Origin: Neodontobutis hainanensis | Taxonomy: Eukaryota; Chordata; Actinopteri; Gobiiformes; Odontobutidae | Direction: 5' to 3' | Assembly (NCBI GenBank): GCA_024349245.1 | Contig: JALDNG010000106.1 | Location: 755,001-819,000 of the forward strand | DNA length: 64,000 nucleotides | Shown: positions 25,808 to 38,300 of the stretch, piece after piece | Numbering within the stretch: the stretch's first letter is position 1 | Layout: each line of letters begins with the position of its first letter | Notes under the pieces: model-generated | Database searches by the model: none | What the model was told of the DNA's origin: nothing | What the model saw: the letters and a program-made list of their open reading frames with translations, nothing else | Position numbers and translations under genes: made by a program

Positions 25808-25822
25808 ATGCACCAGACATGA
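25808..25822 (+). other. Upstream ORF 3 (MHQT) whose stop overlaps the epha6 start codon
   Basis: A four-codon ORF, ATG CAC CAG ACA TGA, ends in the ATGA that also holds the main ATG (25819-25821). The start context is weak (T at -3). Such overlapping stop-start arrangements can allow limited re-initiation. It may equally be chance. Confidence 0.4.
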
Positions 25823-25897
25823 GTTTTGACAGCAGATTTTCCCTTCTTTTACTTTTTCTGGGGATAGTCGTCACTCGACTCGGCAACTGCAATCAAG
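25819..25897 (+). CDS. epha6: epha6 coding exon 1: signal peptide
   Basis: It encodes residues 1-26 plus the first base of codon 27 (79 nt, phase 1 donor). The peptide has a short polar start with one Arg, a hydrophobic core at about residues 8-18 (SLLLLFLGIVV), then a polar RLGNC stretch, a typical secretory signal with cleavage likely near residues 22-24. The ATG at 25819 is the first in its frame after the TAA at 25795. The donor is CAAG|GTAAGA. After joining, the mature end reads NQVVLLDTT, which aligns with the start of the EphA6 ligand-binding domain. The stretch between signal core and NQVVLLD looks shorter than in the mammalian protein as I recall it, and no long acidic N-terminal extension is encoded directly upstream. 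The exon is too short and variable to be diagnostic alone; the call depends on its clean join to exon 2. Confidence 0.85.
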
Positions 25898-26336
25898 GTA
25901 AGACGGAAACCCGCATTGTGTCAGGGTCCATTTGTCGTCCATTAATGTTTTATGCAATTGACTATTACTGCTATACCCTGCCGTGGTGTTACTTTAACAG
26001 ACAATAAAGTATCACGACCTCATTATTTAAAGCTATTAAGCAGATCCCGTTAGAGAAAAGCAGCGAGGCAACCACGCCATACGCAGCAAGTTTTAAGTAG
26101 CCTGGACATTGAAAGTTACTGACACTATATGGATGTGAATTATGGCTAATTGAATAGCATCTGCAATGTAATAGAAATGTAAGGTTTCTGATATGATTAA
26201 ATTATGATTAAAGTTTGTACTGTGTTGTCACTTTGCTTTGTAAATCCAGTGTATTTGCTGTGTTCAAGGCTTTTCAAACAGTCGCTTGCAAATGAGCTAT
26301 CTAAAGTGACAACCCTAAGGCTGATATCCCCCCTCC

Positions 26337-26339
<3 letters not shown>

Positions 26340-26420
<81 letters not shown>
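26340..26420. repeat. CA microsatellite in intron 1
   Basis: About 40 uninterrupted CA units, 442 bases downstream of the exon 1 donor. It is preceded by a short C-rich run (CCCCCCTCCC). Long CA tracts near promoters can form Z-DNA and vary between individuals. Confidence 0.97.
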
Positions 26421-26421
<1 letters not shown>

Positions 26422-28290
26422 CACATAATCCAAAGATTTAATCATTAAGTGGGTGACTTTGTCAGCTGGCAACTGTGAATTTATTGAGTGACATTAAATA
26501 TTAATGCGAGGATGCATTGGGTGTACATGCTCAAGTGAATACAATAAACCTACAGTACAAGACTTCACTTTCTCAGCTCACTTAGGTTAGATGTATCATT
26601 GGCATTTGTTGGACTTTGTTGGTCTTCCCTCTAGAACACACACAGGTGCAGCATGAGGTGAGGTTTAAAATAGTCTTATTGATCGTGCAGGGACACAGCG
26701 GGATCTGCCCCCCAGGTTATGTTTTATTGTTCTCTGGGAGTTAAATAAGAGCGATGCTACTCCCTGTTCACTGAGACAGCTGCTACATAACATTCTCACT
26801 CGCTGTTTTTCTCTGCCACAGATTGAATGATTGAACTGATGTCTGCTTTCTATTGTGCTCAAGTCGCTGATATTGACTGGTCTGGGATGGCGGCGGTACA
26901 ACTGCGGGGCAGCTTAGTGTAGATGGACCAGATAACTCAGATGACAAAGAAAAGTGATTTGTTTTATAGCGGGGGAATAAACACTGTCTCACTTTGTGAC
27001 ATTATTTTAGATAAATCAAAACACTGCCATGTTTTTTTTTTTATTTGTCAATTTCTTTCTGAATGATAAAGTTTCCAGCATTCCCTGACCATCGCAAAGT
27101 GTATTATTTTCTACTTTTGTCAAGACGGGAGACACAATCCGATTGGATTTTGATGCTTCTAAACACAGATAAGCCACACTTTAAAGATAAGGGATTGCAC
27201 AGAAGCGTTTGGAACAATAAAAAACAAGAAGCTTTTGCCTCTTACTTCTTGTCAGTTTGGTCCTGTTGAATTTTTCGACAGCTTGTCACTTCAACTCATG
27301 GGATTGTCGACAGTTTACAAAATATTACTCATTCTTTGTCCAGATTTAAGTTTTCACAGATTCTGACTTATTTTATGGAATAGATTGTACTTGTTCAAAA
27401 AGTCTTCAAACCTGTTTATTTTCACTATTTCCTGAGACCTTGTTAAAATATTCCAACCAAAAGATTGCTCTGTAATTTGAAAGATTGTGTCTTTGTTCCC
27501 CACTTCAGAAACAGTTGAGATTGATTTCTTTTTTTTTTTTACCCTGACAGAGAAACTCAGGCATTAGAAGTCAGAGAAGCGAGCCATTCTTGGAAAACAA
27601 ATGAATCAAACAAACGTCCAATGAGATCAGTTATATGTCGGGCCAACATCTCACTCAGCTCCCAGAGTAAGTTTGAAGCTAGTTAGTGACACATGAAAGA
27701 AACATTGTTGCTTGCCGTTGGAGATTTTTAGAGTCTAAAGGACTTAGTCACGGCACTCTATCATGGCTCATTCCAAAGCACTTGCTTTCACTGATACTCT
27801 GCACAAAGCACTGAGATCTCCATCACTGCTGTCTGAAGTAGATATTCACCAGCCGTGTGCTGTCAAGAAAAATCAATCAGCCAAGTCCGAGCAGCCGTTG
27901 AAATGTCAGCTCTGCACCTCTGACTCATAAGCCATGACATATCTCTCAAGAGTTTTTATGCAAGTGTGTACCTGCCTGGTCTTTGCAAATGTAGATTTTA
28001 GATTTCTTTGGCAATTTTTTTTATTGCTCACCTTGTTTAAAGACACCCTATGAGGATAGTAATGATGTTCCGTTAGAAGGATGACGGCCACCTGGTGGAG
28101 TAGATCTACTCATCTACTCTCCAGTTTCATTAGAAAGTAATTACAGAGGAAAGAATAAGCTGGCCAATATATATAGTGATATTTAATTCACACCGTTAAT
28201 AAATTTTAAATTTGTTGTATTAATGTAACTCTAGGTGTAAAAGTGCTATATAAATAACAAAAAATATGTATGTTATAAAATAAAAAACTC

Positions 28291-28331
28291 ATTATTATTA
28301 TTATTATTAATTATTATTATTATTATTATTA
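28291..28331. repeat. ATT microsatellite in intron 1
   Basis: About 13 ATT units with one interruption (TTAATTATT). Flanked by AT-rich unique sequence. Confidence 0.9.
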
Positions 28332-29254
28332 GTATATGACCCTGTTGCTGATCGAAATCAAGAAAGCATAAACAGAATGAAAATACTTGCTAACTTCACC
28401 TGTGAATGTACAAAGTGGGTTTTAGTGAGACGTGTGTATTATATTTGGATTGATCAGATAGCTAATGATGCTAGCGATTTCGCAAACCTAACACAATAGA
28501 GGAAATATGTAATGTAACATGTTTCATTTGTGTCGTGTGTGTCACAACAGAAAACTTATACATTTGTCCTTGTGTATAACTGAGCAGCACTATGCACTGT
28601 ATTATATTTTATACTATGAAGTGTGCTATATAGTGTTAGTGCCTTTTCGTAGCTAACATAAGCTTACCTTAGCTCATAGAGATAGATGTAAAATAGCTTT
28701 CCTTGAGGTGAGAAAAGTTACAATAATCCAGTCAATTTGATTTATTACTGTAACAAAACAGGTTGAATATTTATGTTAAAATATGCATTTTTTTCTTACA
28801 TTTGAGGAAAACTGTTTAATTTTCCAATATTGTAATAGGACTGTTCTGTGGAAAAATAAGACCTTTGGATGATGTATAGGAATTAATATTCAGTATTTTA
28901 AGAGATCAGTATGTTCAGTTTATACTTGAAGTTGCATAACGTCATTGGTCAACAAGTAATGGCTACCAATAATACATAGAAAGTGTTTTTTAAACAGCAC
29001 AAAAGACAAAATACATAAATAAAGAGAGAATAAATGTAAATATAAATAAATGTAAATATAAATAAATGCGTTTAATATTGTCAAAACATTTGTGCAGTTT
29101 ATTGAGGTGGAGATAATTACAGGAACGCATCAGTCATGGTTGAACTCAGAACTAGCAATTAAAAATAAGCTCCAAACCTGGGTGTAAAGTATTAGTATTT
29201 TTGTCCAAGAGTGGGGGGTTGAGCCCAAGATGTTTTTTGTACATATACACTAGT

Positions 29255-29720
29255 GTTAGGTTATGTCTGTGAAGGTTCTCATTCATCCAGGTCATCTTGA
29301 AGAAAAGGTTAATACAACAACATCTGGACTTAGTTTTCAAGGTGAAGACGTTCATAGTCGTCAGCTGTATAAGGGCAGTGTCACTCCAGAGTGGTTAAAG
29401 GCTCAGAGTTGTTAGTGTCACTGTTCCATTCAGGTGTTGGTCCAGAGTGAAACTGTTTTTATTTAGGTTTTAAAACTCTGTTGTAAATAGTAAATCTGAG
29501 GTCTCCTCTGTCCAGATTAGGTTTTTCCATTTGAACAAAAATGGCTTCCTTCACAATCCTCTCAAACCACCTGGCCTTTCTGGCCAAAATTTGTACATTG
29601 CTGTCCTCAAATTAATGCCCTTTCTCTTTGAGGTGGAGGTGGACTGCAGACTCAGATCCTGGTGGACTCTAGAAGATCAACAACACCTGAATGGAACAGT
29701 GAAACTAACGACTCACCTTA
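29255..29720. repeat. Possible decayed interspersed repeat in intron 1
   Basis: It contains GTGAAGGTTCTCATTCATCC, AAGGTGAAGACGTTCATAG and, on the other strand, a GACAGAGGAGACCTCAGATT stretch. 'GTGAAGGTTCTCA.TCATCCAGGTCA' and 'GTGAAACGTCTTC' are words I associate with abundant fish retroelement copies. No intact coding frame or ends are seen, and the family is unknown. Confidence 0.4.
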
Positions 29721-32700
29721 GAACGTGGTTAATGCAGAAAAGAAAGGAGTTCTGCAGTTGGGCTTAGTTCTTGTTTTTGCTATCTTGAGAAAAAACACAC
29801 ACAAAAATACACATTTCTCTGTTTTTGCGTAGAATATACTAAGCTTTATCCATTATCCAGTGTAAATAATTTGCAAGTGGCCAATAAACACCTTTTATCC
29901 AGTCACTGATGTCACTGCAGGTGCATTGTGGGTGGTAATTGCAAACACCTGTTGCTGATAAAACTGATTAAAGGCTGAACAAACAAAGCTAAACACTTAA
30001 ACTGAGACCATAGACATCAGTGAAGTACAGCACTTGATCCAGAGGCAAACCTTCAATTCAGCCTCAAATCACATTTTATCAACAGCAATTCCCTAAACTC
30101 TCATTTAAAAGGCTCTTACAACCCATAGAAGATCTAATCAGGCACAGTGCTTGCTGTCATGTATTTAACTGAATGTCTGATGCTGTGGGGATGTGTTGAA
30201 GATTGTGTCACGCTTGTCAGGTTGTCTTTGCTACGGATAGCTTTCCATTTCGCGGCAGATCATCACCTCATCTGTTTAGGTCCAATACTTTGTTCACACC
30301 ACTAGATTACTGTAGGTGATATGATGCAGTGGAAATGTTGCCAAGTCCCAGTAAAATTATCACACAAGGTAAGGTGCTTGCATTTTCTATGGTGTTTGCA
30401 CTTTTAACTCTAATTATTTGCATTTTAGCCTTGTGAATAAGTTGGTCAATATGACTTTATCGTAACTAGCAACTGATCAACTTATAAAGTGGCAGCTTCC
30501 ATTTATGTAAAAAAGGCCAGCCATGCACACACCTGTAGACAAGACTGCTTCATTTAAAGTTACAGTGCAGAGACCGCCTCCAGGACAGGTCTGTTGTTAG
30601 GGGTGCAGTTATTTTAGGGTGTTTGTTTGCACAGAGCGGTGCCTGTAGGCCAGACAGGAGATGTCATCATTCTACTTGAGCTCCATATATTTATGAGTTG
30701 GCCAGCTCATGTTCTATTTATATATCACCAGTGGAAGTCCCGAAGGACCCTAGCTCCAGGCAGGGTCTGTGGGTGCTGAGCTGAGCGAGCACTGAGGATG
30801 GATAGATATGTACACCTAGGCACTTTTAGTGCACACTGACAATTATCTGGAGAACGTGTTGGCACACATAAAAAGAGCACCAGGACTGTATTCTGCTGTG
30901 TGTAAACCTTCAAAGTACAATATTAATGTAAAGCTGCTTCTAAATGATTTAGATGTACATACAGATGTATCATGGTAATGTAACATAACATTTATTTATT
31001 GTAGTTGAAGATGCTTCCTGCACTTGACTTGAAAAGGGTCATATCACACCTGTAAGTGCGGAGGTTTAAAACAATGTTGGCAAATCTGAGGTGTTTCATT
31101 TCAAAGCTTTTTGTTTTTTTTTAACATCTCATGTATAAATTCGGAAATACACAGTAATCTAGTTTTGCATGTTATCTGCTGAATACTTTTCACACTCTCA
31201 AAGTAGTTTTATGATTATTTGAAGCCAGAACAAGTGCAATTTCTTCCTGCAACATTCATAAGGGACTAAGTCAGAAAAGCATAAAAGACAAGTTTAGGGG
31301 AAAAAAAAGCAATCAAAATAATGCCTCTTCTTTCTGTGTGGACATAACTACTGATGAATACAATAAGAAAGAAGTGCAGAGTCAATTTATAATTTCTGTG
31401 GTCAAATAACTGAGGGATTACTCTACTCAATGGATATATAGTAGGCATTGTTCACTTTAGTCCCTGGAAAAAAGCCAGCTGAGATGCAGATTATACTGAT
31501 AGATGACAGATATCTGATAAAGTAGACCACTCACAGATGTGTCAGTAGTTGTAGATGGATACATACTTGTTATTTCTATATAAGAAAGTCAGGTAAAACT
31601 ATTTAATGAAAAGGAGAGAGATTGGTTGTGTGCTTTATAAAATGTTTGTTTAAGATGCCCCAAAATTTATATTTTTAATAAGGCTGGAGAAAACCTATGG
31701 TATAGTATCAAGCCTGGTATAAAGCATATTTCAGACACAACTATAGACAGTAAAGAGTGAGCTGAGTGGCCACTTTATGTCTGCATGGCTCAGTGGGGTC
31801 AATCCTAGCTGATATAAAGGATGTGATGCATGTGTCTTTCCCTCTGCTCGCCTCAATCTGGTCAACGAAGAGCTATAAAAATCATTCAGCATTAACTCTA
31901 TAATCACTAATGATAGTATTGCATCAGCAAAGTGCATTTTTATTTAAGTTCATTCATTTGTAATAACTAGCTTTCCCAGAGTAATGATGTTAATGGAGAT
32001 GAATTCAGGATATTGTCACTGATTAAAATTTGTGTTGGCATAATGAGCACCCAAATGACCGTTTATAAGCTGTAAGTGGACATTTGTGAGTGACAGACTG
32101 AAAACCCAGTCATTATCTGACACAGGAAACAGTGCAATTCCACAGAAATCAGTGTTGTGCATGTGTAGTGTGCAGCGCCGCAGCTGAGAAACAAGACAAT
32201 GACTGCTAGAGGACATTGTTTTTGGCAGCTGCTGATCATATTCAACAGTTATGACTCATAGCATATGAGGGTAATGATCGACTATAAACAAGCCTCGAGA
32301 GACCCATGTTGTTCTTTCTCAGATGTACTTAAATGTAAATGTGACATAAGAGGCAATGCATTGTCATTATTTGGACGACTATATTGTAAAGCATATTTGA
32401 CTTTAACCCTCCTCTGAGTCAAATTCACCCACGGTGTGATTTAAGGAGTGCCAAAAATCCAGGTCTGGAGGAGACGGCTATGAAGATGTACACTGACATC
32501 CACAGACTGTAGAAAAGTGACACTAAGTAAAGATGAGTGGCACCCATGCTACTGCAGTGGAGGAGGCCAGACACATTTTATTCATGCAAAGTAAGACCAC
32601 CTGAAAAGATCAGTAACAAACATTTGTGCTATTTTTAAAACCATACCAACCTGTCAAATAACCCCTTTAAACTAGGAAGTGATACTGGTATTTAAATCCA

Positions 32701-34207
32701 CCAGCTTTAGTCATGTTTAACTTTGTTGAATACATGAGTTGCAAGTCTGCAAATGTTTAATTGGACAGAAGTTTAAATTTAAACTCATGCCATCAAAACC
32801 AGCAGTGGCAGCTGATTTAATTGCCTATTTTTTATCTTTCCCATATAACAGACTTTCATAACAGCTTCTGCTACAGTGCATACCGTCAACATTGTACAAT
32901 AAAATGTTAGTTTATTGATTTGGTCATTTGTAAATATGACATTTAAGAACAGGACATGATAAAGTGTGATGGGCAAACGGGCTCAGAGATTTGGATACTT
33001 AGGTGGTCATGTAGGTGAGCCACCAGAGGTACTTTCCAGTAGCATGGTTTAGGGTGGAACCATTAATTCCCAAACTTGTTTACACCAACTCATAAAATGG
33101 CGCACTACATTAAAAACATCTTCATCCAAGCAGCCAGCCACATCAGGCTAGACACAGGAAGTTTCAAGGGAGGTTGTTGAATTATGAAAAGAATCACGTA
33201 AAAAAGGAAACAACCATTTACATATTACAGACACTGATTCTTTGTTCCTCATGAATGTGGTTAAACTAGTGTTTTCTCAGAGTTGTCTATCAGTGTTAAA
33301 AAAAGTCTAAATTTAAGGCTAGTTGCAAACAATGTGTTTGTACTGCATTTGAATTAAACCATGTGTTCAAAATGTTACAGAGGTGTTTAGTGAGAAGAGC
33401 AGTGCTATCATATGTTGAGTATTCAGTCTAATATACATTTACTTAACTGTGCAATGTTTCTTTAATACTAATGTAATTGCAAGAAGGTTAAAAGACAAAT
33501 TTGTTTTTCCATCTTTTTTTTTTTTTGTTGTTGTGTTGGCATAAACTCAAAGGTAATTCCAGGAAGCCATGTCTTCTCCTGTTCATTGTAAATCACTTGT
33601 CACCATCAGACTTTCCTCCTGAATTATTAAATCTTCTGTCCTTGAGAGCAAGACAAAATATTGTCAAGGATGGCCATATTTTCCAGAGTAGTAATGCAAT
33701 GTTTTTTAATACTAGCTGGAAGGTGAGAATAAATCACGGTGCCGGATATAACTGAATACAATACAGGCAATACAACACAGATGTTATAATTTATATTCAT
33801 AAAAACAGGGGCATATTGGTTAATAGTGAGAATAATGAAACATTTTGTGGAATAAAAGCAGTTGCCTTACGACGGTCCTGAGTCACCAGCAAAATAAAGT
33901 GAATAGTTCAAGAGAAGTAAAGCTGTGAATGGGAGAGATGAATAGCAGGGAATGGACTGCTGACAACAATCTGACTGCAATCCATCAGCTTCCAAATTGT
34001 GTCACAAGTGGCAAAATGTAGCTTTTACTGTATCTACTGCCATACTCATAAATATTCACCAGCCAAACCTATTCTATTAATATACAGGTGTCTAAATGAA
34101 CACACTTATAAAGGATATTTCAATTTCCCAGTGTGAATATAGGACTTTTTGTGTTTTGACACTTTAGTAATGGTTGTATATTCCCTCTGCTCTTTTTCCC
34201 ATTTCAG

Positions 34208-34272
34208 TTGTGCTGTTGGATACGACATCTGTGCTTGGAGAGCTCGGATGGAAGACGTATCCTATTAATGGG
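34208..34272 (+). CDS. epha6: epha6 coding exon 2: start of ephrin-binding domain
   Basis: This 65 bp exon completes codon 27 (G|TT, Val) and encodes VLLDTTSVLGELGWKTYPING, residues 28-48. This is the N-terminal strand of the Eph ligand-binding jelly-roll domain; LLD, GELGW and the YP.NG turn are conserved across EphA receptors. VVLLDTT with GELGWKTYP points to EphA6 in particular. Its acceptor follows a long pyrimidine tract (34177-34207) and its donor is GGG|GTAAGG. The 65 bp length equals that of exon 2 in other EphA genes, and it ends in phase 0, matching the TGG that opens exon 3. Confidence 0.93.
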
Positions 34273-34626
34273 GTAAGGTGGCCAACTCTTCTCCTAATTA
34301 TTGCTGCAAATGCTTCTGTTTGGCACATTTTGAGAGAAACATGTGGTCAGCACTGCATCAATATGCTCATTTATGTCAAAATGGTGCATTTAGTATTGTG
34401 GCATATTATATTCATATGCATGTTTTTCGTTCAGACCTCTTGGTCCACTTGGGAAACCCAGTTACTTGAAGACAGATAATGAGCCAAGGTCTCTAAGGAG
34501 GCTGTTCAATCTTCCCTTGTCAATGTCCGTTCTGTTCATGTCACTGCAGCGTACAAGAGAAAAATCACTCTGTTATTTAGCCTAAGGACGACATTTAAGT
34601 TGGCTATCCCAGCAGCTTTGGGCCTT

Positions 34627-34752
34627 AGGAGGAGTACACCCTGGACAGTGGCCAGTTAGTCGCAGGGCTAACATTTAGAGACAGACAGTGACAGACAACC
34701 ATTCACTCTCACATTCACCAGGGACACTTTAGATTTGCCAATCAACCTATAT
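34627..34752 (-). repeat. SINE-like fragment, minus strand (middle/tail part)
   Basis: ACACCCTGGACAGTGGCCAG, TCGCAGGGCTAAC, AGACAACCATTCACTCTCAC and TTGCCAATCAACCTA reproduce the order of the common fish repeat whose head is seen at 13865-14046 and 54028-54170. It starts about 350 bases after exon 2. Confidence 0.65.
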
Positions 34753-35231
34753 ATTAAGATAGTTTTCAGAAATTCTCTGTGGTTTTCGTTAGATTATAAG
34801 AAAAGAAAAAATATTATAAAAATATATTTTGAAATAATCGTTGGTTGTCTCACTGAAACAGTAATGATGTATATGTTATTATTTTTTCAGTATGATACCA
34901 AAAAAGTGCTGAAAACATCAAACTGCCCATGGCAAAACAAAACCCCAGCCTGGTTTACAGTAGACTGATTGAGGTTGATATATTCATCTGAATATATCTG
35001 ATCTTTACTGCAACCAGCCCCCAGATAGCAATTTAAAATGGTTTAGCTTAGCACAATTGTTTGTATTTCATAAATATATTAGTACTACTACTAAGTACTA
35101 ATGATTATATAAATAAATAGAAAAAAATTAAAAATAAATAAATGATTTCTTTTTTGGGTTTGAACACTACAGTTGAAAAATCTTTGACTTTAATAGGTAG
35201 ATTATTTGGATAAATTCATTGAGCACAATGC

Positions 35232-35399
35232 TAGGGCCGGGAGATATAACCTCAAATCAATATCACCATTAAATGAACATTATGTTGTAAAGAAAGAGCG
35301 CATATCTTGTCTTATCCAGAATGATTGTAATGTTTATGGGCAACATTATGTTGATAATACAATTAGAGAGTAAAAGAGTTTATCAATTACCCAGCCCTA
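35232..35399. mobile_element. Small non-autonomous DNA element (MITE-like) with TAGGGCYGGG ends
   Basis: The left end TAGGGCCGGG (35232-35241) and right end CCCAGCCCTA (35390-35399) are inverted repeats with 9 of 10 matches. The 'TAGGGCTGGGYGATAT' terminus is widespread in fish genomes. The interior is AT-rich and non-coding. No clear target duplication is visible. Confidence 0.6.
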
Positions 35400-38300
35400 T
35401 AAAGTCACATAGAATAAAACAGACACAACTTAACCACACCCAAAGAAAATTCTAACACTTTCAATCTAAATGTAGATACGACATGTGTGGTTGTGGAGCG
35501 CTTCTGTGAGAGTTGAACAAGATGTGTGAGGGCTTTCTTCTCCACTTAGAGTCACTATATCTACGACTTCACACCTATTCACTGTGTAGTGGCTCCAAAT
35601 GATCCTTTGCTGGAGGATCCCTGAGGACCTCTCCCCTGTCTGTGGCTCTCTATCTGTCCCTGCAAGGCCCTCAGTGGCCCATATCAGGCCTATAGAGGTG
35701 ATTACATCATGTAGGTCGTGGTGACAGCCGCCCACAGCGCTGAGGATGAGGAGAGAGGGAGCTGCTGCCTCCATGATTAAGCTGTCAGCCCTCTATCCTC
35801 CCATTTACCATTAATATTTAAGGCACGGGGGTGAGACGCCCAAGGGGAGGTGTGAAGATCTGGGGAGCTAAAATAGTTTAAATCCCCTCTCCTACCTGGG
35901 AGCCTGCAACAGGAAGTCAATCCCATCCATATTAGACACAGCCTGGTATCAGGCCGATACAGCAGCACAACATGTAGCTGCCTATCAGGGCCTCACACCC
36001 AGGCAGGACATTAACCGCTGTCACTCACTGCAGCCCAATGGTGTCTTAAAATAATTGTATATGCACTAATATGCACCAGTGTGATTATGTTATGATGAGC
36101 TGGACAGAAATGTTGCTGGTTATAATATAGTTTGTCTTGGATTAGTTCTGTAGTGAGTGTAATTGTATCTTGCACTTACTATTTATGAAAAAATGAACAA
36201 TGGTGATTATTATTTTCCAATGTTCTTTCTTGCAGTAGTCGATCTTGTAGCAGTAGTATATTTATTGTAGCTAATTGTGTGTTTTACATTTTACCCCCGA
36301 AATGCAGCTCCTGGGACAACATTACACTTGAATGCATTGTGATTTTTATTTAATGTGGTCATGAATAAGAGTGATTCTCACTTCACCTCTATGCCTTAGG
36401 TTATGGCAATATGGTATTCATGTTCATGCACTGCTAAATACTGTATAGCAATAGAAAATCCAGTTATCCACTTTTACATAAATAATTGCTAATAGGTCCT
36501 ACAGTCAATACAAAATAAAAAAAAAAAACTAAAACATTTTCTCATTACAGGGCTTTAATTTAATTATTTTAATGAACTCATTGACTAATAGTGCATCTTT
36601 GCCTTATCCTACTATGCTGCGTTTATCTTGATATTAAGTCAGATTTAGCCGTCGCTTTGGTTATTATCAGAGTTTATTTGCCATGTTGAGTGCTGAATCC
36701 TCGCTATGGGCACTCTTATATGTGATTATCACAGCTACCTGGGAATAGTCCTAATTAAACTGAAAATTACATTCAAGACAGAGACGCTTCAATCAATTAA
36801 GTAATGGTGCTTGGTCTTCCCCATGACGAGTTCGCCTGTAGAGGTATCGCATGTTAAAACTGCAAAGGCAATCACAACACTTCAGTCAGGCTGTAGGTCC
36901 TTTGGAAGAACTTGTTTGTTTATTTTTTCCTAAGAGAATATAGACTTCTTATGTTTGCTAAGGACGTGACTGACTGTGGGAATATTCTCAAGATCGCCCT
37001 CAAAGCATCGACTCATTAGGTTCATGTACATTCAACTAGCATTGATCCGTAGCAGGTCTTTCAAGGGCATTGAGTGTAAACTTCACCCAGGCATTTGAGT
37101 TGTCAACAATAAGCAGAGGGTTGTTTTTTCCAAAAAAGCATCTTCATTCCCAGTTTCTTTTATTTTTTTTTCTCTCTCTTTTTTTTTAAAATCCTGAATA
37201 GTAAGGAAGGAGGGGGAATCAGAGACAGAGAGAGGGAGAAAGAGAGAGCATGCCGCCACAATAAGCTCCACTCAGAATGGGCCGACACTCTGCTGAAATA
37301 TGCATGAGTCATTTCCCACTGGTGTCAGGGGAGAGCGGGGCAAACAGAGGAGCAGCTTATTTATTAAATTACACGAACCGGCTTTAAGGGATTAAGAATG
37401 CCTAATGTTGGCTTTTGTCTTCACGCTGTGACACTATAATAGAAGGCGAGCGACAGCAGGTTAGACGACAAAGAATGATGCTTGTCCGTCATAAAGGAGG
37501 GAATAATCCTATTTTTATCTATTGTCAAGGACTGTAAGAAGCCAATAAGTCAGATCTACTGGGGGAGGATAAACACTGTGTTGTGTAACAGGGAGCCCAG
37601 CGCTGAACAGGGCTCCACCAAATATTAGGCAGCGCATCACAGCCGCTTAAGTGTTCAACTGAGGGAGAGACATTTGTTTCTCTGTGTGCTTCTGTGTATG
37701 CAAAGGCAGTATTGACTGTAACTAATTATGAACAACATTGAAAGTTAATCTAATGCTACCTACCATCTGTACAGAGACCTTTTTGACCTTTTATGACTAC
37801 TGTTGAAAATAATACACCATGGCACCTGTCAATAAATAAGGATTTATTAAGCTTCAAAGGAACATTTAGTACATTAAGTTGTGTTGGAAGCTGCAGAATT
37901 AAATTTTTAATCGGATTGGGATGGCTGAGCGTCTGAGAAAGAGGATCTCAAAAAGTGGAACCAGCTCATGTCCTTGTAGTCCACTGGGTAATGGACGATT
38001 TAAACCAAGCTCTTATATAAGACAATTCTTATACTTTTATTTCTTCAGTGTATCATGATGTCATTTATATAAGTTCTCAGCCCCACCTGTTATTCAATAT
38101 TTAATGATTTATCATAATGTATAGTTTGTAAAGTGGGTGTTTTATGAAGAAAATAATGCTGCTGGGAAGGCTGCACAGTGTTTCTCTTGGAGGCGTGCAA
38201 TATGGCTAAATTTGTGTATTTACACTTTCACTTCATATGGCTGATAGCAACGTATAATAAGTATAATATATATTCAGCCGCAGAATAACAAATGCAGATG

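Larger units (their letters stand above)
25400..25818 (+). other. epha6: epha6 5' untranslated region (approximate left end)
   Basis: This is the sequence between the presumed promoter and the ATG at 25819. It has an in-frame TAA at 25795-25797 just before the main start, so translation cannot begin further upstream in the same frame on an unspliced leader. It contains three upstream ORFs (25579-25635, 25679-25738, 25808-25822). It also has a good splice donor, CAG|GTAAAA, at 25670/25671, and a pyrimidine tract (about 25773-25790) followed by CACCAG ending at 25816. Whether this leader is spliced is unknown. Confidence 0.6.
25898..34207 (+). other. epha6: epha6 intron 1 (8,310 bp)
   Basis: It begins GTAAGA and ends in a pyrimidine-rich TTTTTCCCATTTCAG. 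It contains a long CA microsatellite (26340-26420), an ATT microsatellite (28291-28331) and a probable decayed interspersed repeat (about 29255-29720). The rest is AT-rich sequence with no open frame that resembles a protein. Nothing on the opposite strand is supported as a gene. Confidence 0.85.

Noticed and set aside
28291..28331. Regular short repeats as a possible CRISPR-like or tandem array
   Set aside because: It is a trinucleotide microsatellite without spacers; no CRISPR array exists anywhere in this vertebrate window.
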